From Elymus sibiricus (Eukaryota; Streptophyta; Magnoliopsida; Poales; Poaceae), in contig CM077676.1 in assembly GCA_039707655.1 (NCBI GenBank), positions 190,646,936-190,710,935 of the forward strand: a stretch of DNA of 64,000 nt. The letters are read 5' to 3'. The first letter of the stretch is position 1. Every line of letters begins with the position of its first letter. Positions 12,787-22,430 of this stretch are shown here, in pieces. Made by a program: the position numbers and the translations under genes. The notes beneath the pieces are model-generated. The model ran no database searches. It had not been told where the DNA came from and was given only the letters and a program-made list of their open reading frames with translations.

Positions 12787-14349
12787 TGATACGTCTCCAA
12801 CGTATATATAATATTTTATTGTTCCATGTTGTTATATTATCAATCTTGGATGTTTTTATAATCATTTACAGCAATTATATATCATTTTTGGAGACTAACC
12901 TATTAACCTACTGCCCAGTGCCAGTTGCTGTTTTCTGCCCTGTTTTTGTTTTACAGAAAATCAATACCAAACGAGGTCCAAATGCCATGAAACTTTTTGG
13001 AGATTTTTTATTGGACAAGATAAACACTAGAAGCTTCGGGAGAGGGCCAGAAGATGAAGGAGTGGGCCACGAGGCACCAGGGCGCGCCCCAGGGGGGGTG
13101 GCGCGCCCTGGTACCTCGTGGGGCCCACCCAGCTCCGTTTGACCTAATTCTTCCACTATAAATTCAGAAAAAATCAGAAACCCTCAGGGGAGTCCACGAA
13201 ATACTTTTTACGCCGCCGCAAGTTTCTGTTCCAGAGAGATCCCATCTGGAGGCCTTCCCCGGTACTCCGCCGGAGGGGGAATCGATCACAGAGGGGTTCT
13301 ACATCAACCTTGCTGCCCTTCCGATGATGCGTGAGTAGTTTACCACAGACCTTCGGGTCCATAGGCAGTAGCTAGATGGCTTCTTCTCTCTTTTTGATCT
13401 TCAATACAATGTTCTCCTCGATGTTCTTGGAGTTGTATCCGATGTAATCACTTTTTGCGGTGTGTTTGTTGGGATCCGATGAATTGTGAGTTTATGATCA
13501 GATTATCCATGAAATTATTTGAGTCTTTGCTGCACTCTTTTATGCATGATTATTATAGCCTCGTATTTCTTCTTCGATCTATTGATTTGGTTTGGCCAAC
13601 TAGATTGATTTATCTTGCCATGGGAAGAGGTACTTTGTAGTGGGTTCGATCTTGCGGTGCTCAATCCCAGTGACAGAAAGGGACATGACACGTATGTATC
13701 GTTGCTACTAAGGGTAAAAAGATGGGGTTTATTCATACGTGAGTTTATCTTGTCTACATCATGTCATCGTTCTTAAGGCATTACTCCGTTCTTATGGACT
13801 TAATACACTAGATGCATGCTGGATAGCGGTCGATGTGTGGAGTAATAGTAGTAAATGCAGGCAGGAGTCGGTCTACTTATTTTGGACGTGATGCCTATAT
13901 ACATGATCATTCACTTGGATATCGTCATGATTATTTGCTTTTCTATCAATTGCCCAACAGTAATTTGTCTACCCACCATATGCTATTTTCTTGAGAGAAG
14001 CCTCTAGTGAAACCTATGGCCCCCGGGTCTATCTAAATCATATTACTAAAACCCTAAAAATATTGCTGCCATTTTCTTTTATTTATTTTATTTTGTATTT
14101 TTGTTTCAATCTATCTATCTATCACATACAATTTAATCTTGCAATTAACTGCCGAGGGATTGACAACCCCTCGTTTGCGTTGGGTGCAAGGATTTGTTGT
14201 TTGTGTGTAGGTGCTGCTAACGAGGTGTTGCGTGATTCTCCTACTGGTTCGATAACCTTGGTTTCATAACTGAGGGAAATACTTATCTCTACTGTGCTGC
14301 ATCATCCCTTCCTCTTCGGGGATAATACCAACGCAAGCTACAAGTAGCA
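12787..14349 (+). repeat. 3' LTR of the Athila-like element
   Basis: 1,563 bp, starting TGATACGTCTCCAACG directly after the GGGGATGC tract and ending CAAGTAGCA before the GTCAA target duplication. It differs from the 5' copy mainly by scattered substitutions concentrated in its first 400 bases. Confidence 0.95.
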
Positions 14350-14354
14350 GTCAA

Positions 14355-14798
14355 ATCTTTGGTACAGATTGCAAGCTCAAGACAAAGAAACAAATTTAGA
14401 TGCTTCGGTATCACCTACGGGCAATCAGATCACGTTAAGAGAACAACTATGGTTCTCAGCATTGTTTGAACCCGGAAGACACACATCTATTTGAGCAAAC
14501 CGATGGAAGAAATAAAAAGGTTTCGTGTCCACAGGAAATTTATTCTCAGGATATTACCGGCGGACGTGAACCCATCAAAGTCAGCATAAGGTTTGACCTA
14601 TGTGGAAAGACCCGTTGAAAATGTGGGTAAGGTGAAGTAAACCACCCCCGAGCAAGGTAACCAGATCATATAAAATTTCACAGGGGAAACAACATACAAA
14701 GGAAAAGGATACCCGAGTTGGAAACGGTTTCCTTAAGCCATACTAGTACCCTGAGCAACCAAATCTCGAGGACGAGATTTTTCTAAGGGGGGAAGGTT
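14355..14798 (+). other. Residual internal sequence and polypurine tract of the long-LTR element
   Basis: 444 bases between the nested element and the 3' LTR. I see no gene. It ends CTCGAGGACGAGATTTTTC then AAGGGGGGAAGG (14,785-14,796), the polypurine tract that primes plus-strand synthesis. Confidence 0.85.
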
Positions 14799-17700
14799 TG
14801 TAACACCCCGATTTTTGGCCCTTTCTTTTTCTTTTGGTTTTCTTTGGTTTTTGCTCTGGTTTTCTTTTTGGAGCAGTTCTGTGGACTTGAAACCTGGGAG
14901 ATCATCATTTCTTCTTCTCGCAAGTGGTGCATCATCCTTGAATCTTTCCCAAGATCATGGTATTTCTATTCTAGCCCAACCCCAAATTCTTTTCTTGGGA
15001 ATATTCCTTTTTCTATTAAAGGAATAACCCTGTCTGACCTAGGTTGTGAAGCAACCTATATTTTTGTCTTCCACAAAATTCCCAAATTATCCTCATAAAT
15101 TCATTAGATCATATATTCCCCAAATATGTCCAAACTCTTCCTTGCCTAGTTCAAAAATAATTCAGAAATATTCATTTTCCATTCTGTTCAGAATGACACT
15201 TTGTGAAGGAAGTGCTATTTATCTTTTCTTGTTTGTCTTCAAAAATTTTGGCCACTCTTTTCTATCCAAATAATTGCCTCATGCCAAAATTCAGCTTCAT
15301 TTGCCTAGTGAATCTTCCTCAGCAAATTTCCAAAGTTTCTGTCCAAAGAGAAGCTTTGTGAAGGAAGTACTAGCTAGGCTAATCTAAATGAGTTGAAATC
15401 TTGGCAGATCATCCATATGATCAAATCATTACTCTCCACCAAATTTCATCTCCATCCAACAATCTATGTGAGCACACCATCCAGTCTTTGTTTCTGGTCA
15501 TAATTTCAGTTTGTAAAGCAACTATATTTTTTTATTGCTTCATAAATTCTGAAATTAATCCAGGACCTAAATATTCCTATATCCTTTGAGCATGCCAAGA
15601 TTCACATCAGTTTGCCAAGCCATTTTCTCCACAAAATTCCCCCAAGTTTCTGTCTAGTATGAATCATTGTGAAGGAAGTACCATTTATAGTTATTCAAAT
15701 GGTATGGAATTTTGCCAGTATCTTCATATGACAAAATCATTATCCTCCACCAAGTTTCAGACCAATCCAACACGTGCAACTTCCTAATCTAGTTTCTGGA
15801 CCAGATTTGCAGTTGTGAAGCAACTACCCACATATCTTGTCCAAATGGCTTCATATTTCACACGATGGTAGTCCTTCCTACCCAAAACCTCTGTGACACC
15901 TTGTTTATCTCATTCATCAACTCCCTTGACCACAACATCCAGTCTAATCCTGCTGTGGCAATGTTCAGTTGATGTACACTTCATAGCAGAGACCCTTTAA
16001 TCGAACAAAAGCTGCAAAGGGGTCACTGGATGAAAGGACTAAACGTTGGACAACTTTTCCCAGGCCCTCGTGGCTTCTCCTCTCCTTGCCACGCGGTGAC
16101 CGCGCTGCGGGCACGCCTGTGCGCATGCTCTGCATGCTGTGGACGCGCTCTGCGCGTCGCCTAGCGTCGGGCTTCGCCATCTCGGCCACGTTCGCGCGTC
16201 CGGTGGTGCCGTCCTCCCTCTCCGTCGTCCACCTGGCCATCTGGCCCCCGCTCCCCCTAATTCTTCCCTCTCCTCGCGCCACGGCGGCCCCTGCCATCGC
16301 CGCACGCGCGCGCACAGTGTCGCTTCGGTGGCCGACCGCCTCTGTTCCCGCGTCGCCTTGCCTCGCGTCCTTAGCGTCGCCCCTCTGCATCACTGCACCC
16401 CCACTCTCCCTCTCCCGTCGCCTCAACCGCCCGCGCATGCCTCACCCTCGCCAGGAGCATCTCCCCCTCGCCCATGGCGGCTTCCGGCTTGGGCATCTTT
16501 GCCCTGGCTATTGAAGCCATCCCCGTCCGCAACTCCACTCACCACTCAACCTCTCCCTCTCTCAATCGTCGCCCGGCGCCACCCAACCGAGCCCAGGGGC
16601 TCATCTTCTTACTCTCCGATCGGAGCTCCACCGCTCGGCCTCCACCTCGGCCAGCCCCCTCCAGTGCCCCTCCTCCCGTTCCAGTACCACCATCGAGCTC
16701 CTGGAAGCCCTACGACCCTCCCTAGCCTCAATCCCGAGCCAATGGTCGCCGGAATCATCGACCTCGCCGGCACCCGAAGCTTGCAGCCGCCGGAGACGAA
16801 GACGCCGACGCCGTCCGGCCGTCTCTCGGGGAGCCACGGGTACGAGCAGCTCCGCCTCAGTCCGCCCGATCCATCCCCGCCGTCGCCCAGCATCGCCATG
16901 GCCTCCTCGCCGCCGTTCCATCGCCGGTGAGCCGCGGTCCTCTGCTTCCCTCTCTCTCTCTTTAAAACCTGCAAGCCGGCCCCACCAGTCAGCCACTCAG
17001 GCGCCCTCCGGACCGTTTTCAAGTGAAAGCGTATTCCAGGAATACGCCTTCGACGTCAGCCCCTCTGGAATTTCTAGAAATTCATTTTAAATCCAGATTT
17101 GACCACAACTTTGACCAGGAATATCTCCTAAACTACAAGTCTAAATGAACTGATTCTTTTTGCATTATTTTTCTTTTGTTCTCCTTTATTTTCTGGTGGA
17201 GTTTGGTATTTTTCTCCTCTGTCTAGAATTTCTGGACAGGGGAATTTACTTTATGTGCATTTTACAAATGCTTTTAATAATATATTTTTCTAGAGTGTTT
17301 GCGTACTGGGTGAAGACCACGAGTACTTTCCTCATTCCCTTGGAGCAAGGCAAGCCACACCCTCCATTTGCATGATTGCAATGCAATGTCATGGTTTATT
17401 TGAATAAATTTGCTTAATATTTCTTTATTTAGAAAGGATTTATTCATGCATTATTTTGGGATAATATGTGATTTTGCTACTGCCATGATGATGCTTGGAT
17501 TCTTTAAGTTTAATGCTTTGCAAGTTTGAGGTTGACATGTTGCCATTGGATTACTAGGAATAATTATTATTATTTAATCATAATCATATTGGATATTAAG
17601 CATTGGAGTATTATTGGATTTGATGCTATCATATTGATCTATGGTTAACAATCTTGATATTGTTTTTGGATTAGTAGGATCGTTTGCTATGGATTCATCA

Positions 17701-19041
17701 TGATCATATTTGATATTTTACCTGTGGAGTTAATAATAATAATTTGGATATATTATTCTTTGGATTATTGGATGGATATTGTTATAACCTGGATTACAGG
17801 TTGATATATGGTATTGGAGTAACAGTTATCACAGATATATCTTGGGGGCAAATTCCGTCATTTCGTTGATCAGGTGCCACCGAATTGAGCTCGCCAGTGC
17901 AGCCACACTTGTCTGGATGGGGAGGCCCTAATTCGGTCTATTGTCATGCCTCTCGCCGGTGCCTCCAACTAGGGAAGGCTATGTGTGCGCGCTGCCCTGG
18001 CCCGGCAGGTGGCTATAACCTTGTGTGCCCAAGTTGTGTTGTACCCGGGTGTCCCCGTTTGGGACGAGTTGTTTTGTTTCACCATGAGGTGGCAGGATGT
18101 CACGAGTTGACATCGGGGCCACCCATGACATAGCCCAAAGGGGAGTTTGTCGGAGTGGCCGGGAGAGTGTCATGCAATAGATTGGTTTTGTCGGAATGTC
18201 ATTGGTCCACCCGAATGGGAGCACGAGGCCATGAGTTCCGTGGTGTGGGTACAGTGTACTAACCTCTGCAGAGTGTATAATCTATCGATAGCCACGTCCT
18301 CGGTTATGGACACAGTTCGTTGTAGGTCACACCGTTCGATCAACACTCACGATGACGGAATGACTTATTTTAATGACTTATATTTATGTGAGCAGTAACA
18401 GTTTGGCAGGGTGTCAATGATGATGTTAGGATGATCTTGAGGATGATCATTCAGTTTGTGAGGTGATCACGAGGATGTATTGATCACAAGGTGATCGAGA
18501 TGATATATTGCTTGGCCGGATAGCCAAGAGTGAGATGGTTCATGTGAGTACCATATCTTGATTAATTTTTACTTCCACATCATAGTAGTTGTTAATAAGT
18601 TAACTTGTTAATGTTGTGTTATTGTTTTGCCTTGATGCTTTTGGTTGTTGTGAGCTTGTGAGTACATTCAAAGTACTCACCTGGCGTGTCATGCCAGATT
18701 GCAGGTGATGCCGTGATTTCTTGCTTGTTGAGGATTCCGATCGTGCGAGCTAGACCGTGTCCCAGCCAGAGTCCCTGCGGAGTGGAGTTCATCACCGTCG
18801 TCGTTGTTCCGCTGCTAGAAGTTATTCCGCTGCTTAGAGTTGTTCCACTGCTAGCATAGAGCTACCTTAGCAGGCGTAGTGTCGCCGTGTCATTGTAATC
18901 TTTGTAATAGCAGACCCCTGTACCCTTATCTTTTGTAATGAGAGCTGATTTATTCTATGACAAGCAGTGTCGTATTCCAGAAGACTTGATCTCTGGGCTG
19001 GAATACGGGGCATTCCGGTCCCTCTGAGCCGGGGTGCCACA
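14799..19041 (+). repeat. 3' LTR of the long-LTR element
   Basis: 4,243 bp, TGTAACACC...TGCCACA. Same architecture as the 5' LTR. The TATA-like CTATTTAAG of the 5' copy is CTATTGAAG here (16,508-16,516). Its right end lies only about 79 bp upstream of the TATA-like box of miR2118 copy A, so any read-through or antisense transcription from it would enter the hairpin region. Confidence 0.95.
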
Positions 19042-19119
19042 TGTACAATGGTGCCGCATGCACTGTGTGTCTTCATTGCTAATTGCCCTAAGGTTCTCCA
19101 TATAGTGTACTATCCATTA

Positions 19120-19127
19120 TTTATACC
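19120..19127 (+). promoter_or_regulatory. Candidate TATA box of miR2118 cluster copy A
   Basis: TTTATACC, followed by CTCAAAGCT, is conserved at the same place in copy B (21,622-21,629) about 90-130 bp ahead of the first hairpin. This is inferred from position and conservation. In copy A everything upstream of 19,047 has been replaced by the retrotransposon. Confidence 0.4.
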
Positions 19128-19209
19128 TCAAAGCTCGAACGCTTTGCCCGACAACTCAAGCGTGTTATTTAAGAAATTTTATTTCTTTGGATTGTACGCA
19201 TTGAGAGTA

Positions 19210-19383
19210 AGATGGGAAGAGGAAGAAAGAGAGAGCGTAAGAGCACCGGGAATGGGAATATGGAGGAAAACCCCGCTTGTTTGTTTCCACCTCTATTGTT
19301 AGAGGTGCAAATATTTTACTTGGGTGATTTCCTGATGCCTCCCATTCCTACCTTTCGTGTGCACTCCTCCCTCTTCCTTTTTG
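19210..19383 (+). ncRNA. MIR2118: miR2118 precursor A1
   Basis: The 3' arm at 19,329-19,350 reads TTCCTG then ATGCCTCCCATTCCTA, the 22-nt miR2118 type. The 5' arm at 19,249-19,270 (GGAATGGGAATATGG then AGGAAAA) pairs with it with a central mismatch and the 2-nt offset expected of a Dicer duplex. The loop contains the pair CCACCTC/GAGGTG, and the outer stem continues in GGAAGAGGAAG paired with CTTCCTCTTCC-type sequence. In grasses miR2118 starts 21-nt phasiRNA production from long non-coding RNAs in anthers; elsewhere it cuts NLR transcripts. First of four hairpins in copy A. Confidence 0.9.
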
Positions 19384-19461
19384 CTTATGCAATATATTTT
19401 ATGCAGAAACCATAGACATGTGTCCACATATTTAGATAATATGAGACCTCAAAGACGAGCC

Positions 19462-19622
19462 AAGAAGAGGAAGAAAAGGGATCATAAGAGCAATGGGAAT
19501 GGGAACATGGAGGAAAGCCTAACTTGCTTTGTTTTCACCTCTAGTGTTGGAGGTGAGAACTCAATTTTGTGTTTCCTGATGCCTCCCATCCCTATTGTTC
19601 TCAAGCACTCCTTCCTCTTCCA
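19462..19622 (+). ncRNA. MIR2118: miR2118 precursor A2
   Basis: The 3' arm at 19,573-19,594 reads TTCCTGATGCC then TCCCATCCCTA, one base away from A1 in the CATCCC segment. The 5' arm at 19,496-19,517 reads GGAATGGGAACATGG then AGGAAAG, the usual star sequence. Inner stem TTCACCTC...GAGGTGAGAA and outer stem GAAGAGGAAG...CTTCCTCTTC are both visible. It lies about 100 bp after A1, as expected of a polycistronic transcript. Confidence 0.9.
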
Positions 19623-19693
19623 TTTTTTGCTTGCTTTAGCTTAGAAACCAGATATATGTGTGCACATATTTAATGTGAGTCAAATGCGAGCTA

Positions 19694-19852
19694 GGAAGAG
19701 TAAGATAGAGAGGGCATCAGAGCAGTGGGAATGAGAACATAGAGGAAAGCCTAACTTATCGCTTCTCCACCTCTTATGTTGAGGTGGAAATCCAATTTGG
19801 TATTTCCCGATGCCTCTCATTCCTATTGTTCTCATGCACTCCTTCCTCTTCC
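19694..19852 (+). ncRNA. MIR2118: miR2118 precursor A3
   Basis: The 3' arm at 19,804-19,825 reads TTCCCGATGCC then TCTCATTCCTA. The 5' arm at 19,728-19,749 reads GGAATGAGAACATAG then AGGAAAG; its A changes pair with the TCTCATT variant of the 3' arm, a compensatory pairing (GAATGAGA with TCTCATTC) that supports a functional hairpin. Inner stem TCCACCTC...GAGGTGGAAAT. Confidence 0.9.
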
Positions 19853-19888
19853 TTTTTATTTGCTAAATAGCTTTAGCAAAAAAACAAG

Positions 19889-20082
19889 GACCCTGATAAG
19901 TGCCACACGTGTGGCACGAACACATGGCAACTCCGAACGTTTTTATGGCAAGTTTAGTGACGCGAGGATGGCAACTTTAGTTGTCAAGCATGTCAACTTT
20001 CTTTTTGGATGGCAACTTTAGTTGTAAAAAAATGTCAGGGCCGGAGTGCTTCGTGCCACACATGTGGCACTTATCATTTGGG
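19889..20082 (+). mobile_element. MITE (Mutator-like) with palindromic ends, inserted between hairpins A3 and A4
   Basis: The ends are inverted repeats of about 26 bp, TGATAAGTGCCACAC... and ...GTGTGGCACTTATCA. Each end contains an 18-bp palindrome, perfect on the left (GTGCCACACGTGTGGCAC, with a CACGTG G-box) and one mismatch on the right. The near-perfect 9-bp duplication AAAAACAAG / AAAAACAAA (19,880-19,888 and 20,083-20,091) fits a Mutator-type insertion. Copy B lacks the insert at the equivalent place. Internal GGCAACTTTAGTTG copies are repeated; there is no coding frame. Confidence 0.75.
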
Positions 20083-20141
20083 AAAAACAAAATATATGTG
20101 ATATATTCAGGTGATACAAGATATCCACTGCGAGACTTGAT

Positions 20142-20291
20142 GAGGAAGAAAAGAGGGCCTAAAAGCGGTGTGCATGAAAACATGATGGAAGGCTAAGGAC
20201 CTTAGTTCTTAGTCTAACATTATAAAATGCTTCTTTTGAGTTTTCCTTATGCCTTCCACTCCTATTTTTCTTTAGTGCTCCTTCATCTTCT
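20142..20291 (+). ncRNA. Diverged miR2118-like precursor A4
   Basis: The 3' arm at 20,243-20,264 reads TTCCTTATGCC then TTCCACTCCTA, with several changes from canonical miR2118. A partner arm around 20,170-20,191 (TGCATGAAAACATGATGG) can still pair in part. The outer stem GAGGAAGAAAAGAG...CTTCATCTTC is preserved. It could yield a sequence variant with altered targets or be a dying copy. Confidence 0.6.
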
Positions 20292-20299
20292 TTTTGTGT

Positions 20300-20975
20300 G
20301 AGACGACACAAAAACAAACACACTTTCAAACATATCAACACGAGATAGACAACTTTAACACATAGAATAGTACAAACTGTTCACAAGTTCCCTTATGTTG
20401 AACTCATGTTGTAGACATAAATCAGTTCAATGACACACCACTTCTGACCATAGTAGAGAAGAGTCTTAGTAGAAATAAGAGTGAGAAAGGAGGTAATTAG
20501 CTCACAAAACGTATAATTGTACATGCATTGCAAATTTTGTTAGCAACAAGTAGCATACACCCTGTAAAATGATCTGGATCGAACAAATTGTTCCTAGAGA
20601 CTTCACACGTGCGCATAGCAAACTAATGGACAGGTACACAGGCTAGCAAGAAATGACTGCGACAAGATTTATCCGCACCTTCAAAAATTCAAAATTCTAA
20701 TGGCATATGTACACTTGATAATAAAACAATGTGTTTTTCTTCATTGTTTAGACGTGCGGTATAAGGCTACTTTCCTCCACTCTTGAACGTGGGTGGATTG
20801 ATCCTTCGAGGGATGATGGCTGAGCTACAAGGTTGTAATTGTGAAATCTTTTCAAGGCCTTGTTCTTCCTTGTGTCTAAAACTGCTCCCAAAAATAATAG
20901 GTGGTTCAGCGAGTTGCCTAGGGGATCCATGTTGAACCATGAGTACAATGAGGTTAAAGTTAATATATGATCGGT
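20300..20975. other. Spacer between miR2118 copies A and B
   Basis: AT-rich, no supported gene or hairpin. Copy B begins near 20,980 where the match to 1-557 starts. Confidence 0.6.
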
Positions 20976-20979
20976 ATAC

Positions 20980-21550
20980 ATATATGTATTTTCCTCCTAC
21001 AGGTTGTCGGTGATTGTTTCCTTGGAGATATCTTTTCCCATATTATGTCCTTCCATGTACATAATTGTGTACATCCTTCAAGATTTGAATACTAAATTAC
21101 TTACAGAACAATAGGCCTATACACATTTTCTCTCTCAAGATAATGGCCGATATACATCTTGGTTTTGCTGATATGAGATTTTTAGAATCATGGGCTAATC
21201 ACATTTTTTTCATCTCCAATAGTCCAACTCATGTTTGAAGTGTGTTGTGTATCAATAAATTGGCACTTCCATCTTCTTTCCCCATTGTTCTGCAATTTTT
21301 TCAATTTAATTAGAGGGTTAGTTTGTCCAATTTCATATTATTTTTAAGTCATAACTTCTTATTGCTACATATATTGATACTTTATAAATGCATGGCCCAG
21401 CATGGCCCCATACAGATATTATGTACCAGTTTCAAATATGGGTAATAGGGTAGGTAGAAGAGATCTTCATGCATGTGTTCCCAATTAATAGTACAGGACA
21501 ATTGGACAAGGCTTGGTGTTTATGTGGCCCCACTGTCATTGATAGTACAA
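20980..21550 (+). repeat. Upstream region of miR2118 locus copy B
   Basis: It matches 1-557 (copy A) and runs without interruption into the copy B hairpins. The point that corresponds to the retrotransposon insertion in copy A is AGTACAAGG near 21,545-21,553. It presumably contains the copy B promoter; a TATA-like TTTATACC follows at 21,622-21,629. Confidence 0.8.
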
Positions 21551-21621
21551 GGATGCCCCCATGCACTGTGCGTATCATTCCTTACTGCCCTAAGGTTCTC
21601 CATATAGTGCACTGACCATTA

Positions 21622-21629
21622 TTTATACC
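21622..21629 (+). promoter_or_regulatory. Candidate TATA box of miR2118 cluster copy B
   Basis: TTTATACC within the conserved CCATTATTTATACCTCAAAG, the same as at 19,120 in copy A. It lies about 90 bp before the outer stem of hairpin B1. Confidence 0.4.
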
Positions 21630-21715
21630 TCAAAGCTAGAACGCTTTGCCCAACAATTCAAATGTGTTATTTGAGAAATTTTCCTTTTGGATTTGTGGGC
21701 ATTGAGAGTAAGGTG

Positions 21716-21882
21716 AGAAGAGGAAGAAAGGGAGATCGTAAGAGCACTGGGGATGGGAACATGGAGGAAAACCTCGATTGTTTGTTTCCACCTCTATTAT
21801 TGGAGGTGCAAATATTTTGCTTGGGTGCTTTCCTGATGCCTCTCATTCCTACCGTTCTTGCGCACTCCTTCCTCTTCCTTTT
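21716..21882 (+). ncRNA. MIR2118: miR2118 precursor B1
   Basis: The 3' arm ends at 21,851 and reads TTCCTGATGCC then TCTCATTCCTA (21,830-21,851). The 5' arm at 21,750-21,771 reads GGGATGGGAACATGG then AGGAAAA. Inner stem TTTCCACCTC...GGAGGTGCAAAT; outer stem GAAGAGGAAG...CTTCCTCTTCC. It is the orthologous position to A1 in the tandem duplicate. Confidence 0.9.
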
Positions 21883-21949
21883 GGCTTATGCAATATCATT
21901 GATGCAGAAACCATAGACATGTGATAGCATGAGATCTCAAAGGCGAGCT

Positions 21950-22112
21950 GGGAAGACGAACAAAAGAGGGCATAAGAGCCGTGGGAATGGGAACATGGAG
22001 GAAAACCTAACTTGCTTTGTTTTCACCTTTAGTGCTGGAGGTGAGAACTTGATTTGGTGTTTCCCGATGCCTCCCATTCCTATTGTTTCCAAGCCCCCAT
22101 TCCTCTTCCCTT
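21950..22112 (+). ncRNA. MIR2118: miR2118 precursor B2 (canonical sequence)
   Basis: The 3' arm at 22,061-22,082 reads TTCCCGATGCC then TCCCATTCCTA, which I recall as identical to canonical grass miR2118 members. The 5' arm at 21,984-22,005 is GGAATGGGAACATGG then AGGAAAA. Inner stem TTTCACC...GGAGGTGAGAA is present. With B1 it is one of only two complete hairpins in copy B. Confidence 0.92.
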
Positions 22113-22216
22113 TTTGGTTTGCTTGGTTCTCCACCTTTTGTGTTTACGTGGAAATCCAGTTTGGTATTTCCCGATGCCTCTCATTCCTATCGTTCTTGTG
22201 TGCTCCTTCCTCTTCT
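22113..22216 (+). pseudogene. miR2118 unit B3 lacking its 5' arm
   Basis: A perfect-looking 3' arm at 22,168-22,189 (TTCCCGATGCC then TCTCATTCCTA) follows only the distal half of the loop (TCTCCACC...ACGTGGAAATCC). Compared with A3, about 140 bases holding the spacer and the 5' arm have been deleted, joining the tail of B2 to the loop of B3. It should not fold into a miRNA hairpin of its own. Confidence 0.75.
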
Positions 22217-22299
22217 TTTTGTTTGCTGAATCACTTTAATAGAAGAACTAAAATATATGTGCATATATTGAGGTTATAAGAGATGTCCACTAAGAGACA

Positions 22300-22430
22300 G
22301 GAAGAGGAAGAAAAGAGGGCCTAAGAGGCTGAAGACCTCAGTTCCTAGTCCAAACACTGGAAGAGGCTTTTGTTTGAGCTTTCCCGATGCCTCCCATGCC
22401 TATTGTTCTTCGTTATTCCTTCCTCTTCCT
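22300..22430 (+). pseudogene. miR2118 unit B4 lacking its 5' arm
   Basis: The 3' arm at 22,381-22,402 reads TTCCCGATGCC then TCCCATGCCTA. The sequence AGAGGGCCTAAGAG then GCTGAAGACCTCAG aligns with A4 except for a deletion of about 26 bases that removes the 5' arm. The mature arm is closer to canonical than that of A4, but it has no partner to pair with. Confidence 0.75.

Larger units (their letters stand above)
7640..14349 (+). mobile_element. Athila-like non-autonomous Gypsy retrotransposon nested in the long-LTR element
   Basis: It runs from TGATACGTCTCC to CTACAAGTAGCA and is bounded by a perfect target duplication GTCAA (7,635-7,639 and 14,350-14,354). Both LTRs are 1,563 bp. The PBS TGGYGCCGTTGCCGGGGA (tRNA-Asp type) and the PPT region AATTAAGCTTGGGGATGC are those of the Athila clade; the LTR resembles the abundant wheat Sabrina-type LTR from memory. 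It encodes only one 257-residue frame and no pol, so it is non-autonomous. The two LTRs differ at roughly a few dozen positions by eye, so it is younger than the neighbouring decayed Copia element. Confidence 0.95.
563..19041 (+). mobile_element. Non-autonomous Gypsy-type LTR retrotransposon with 4.3-kb LTRs, inserted in miR2118 copy A
   Basis: The element runs from TGTAACACCCCG to GGGTGCCACA and is flanked by a perfect 5-bp target duplication TGTAC (558-562 and 19,042-19,046). A primer binding site follows the left LTR and a polypurine tract precedes the right LTR, which gives the + orientation. Without the nested Athila-like element the internal region is only about 3.2 kb, and no gag, protease, RT or integrase is recognisable, so it must have used proteins from another element. 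The CTCGAGGACGAGATTTTT motif before the PPT is typical of Gypsy elements of the Tekay/Del type. The family name is not certain. It separates the upstream half of a miR2118 locus from its hairpins. Confidence 0.95.

Noticed and set aside
16139..16930. 263-codon frame in the 3' LTR as a real gene
   Set aside because: It lies in a GC-rich promoter block, is low-complexity, and differs from its LTR twin mostly by residue-changing substitutions.
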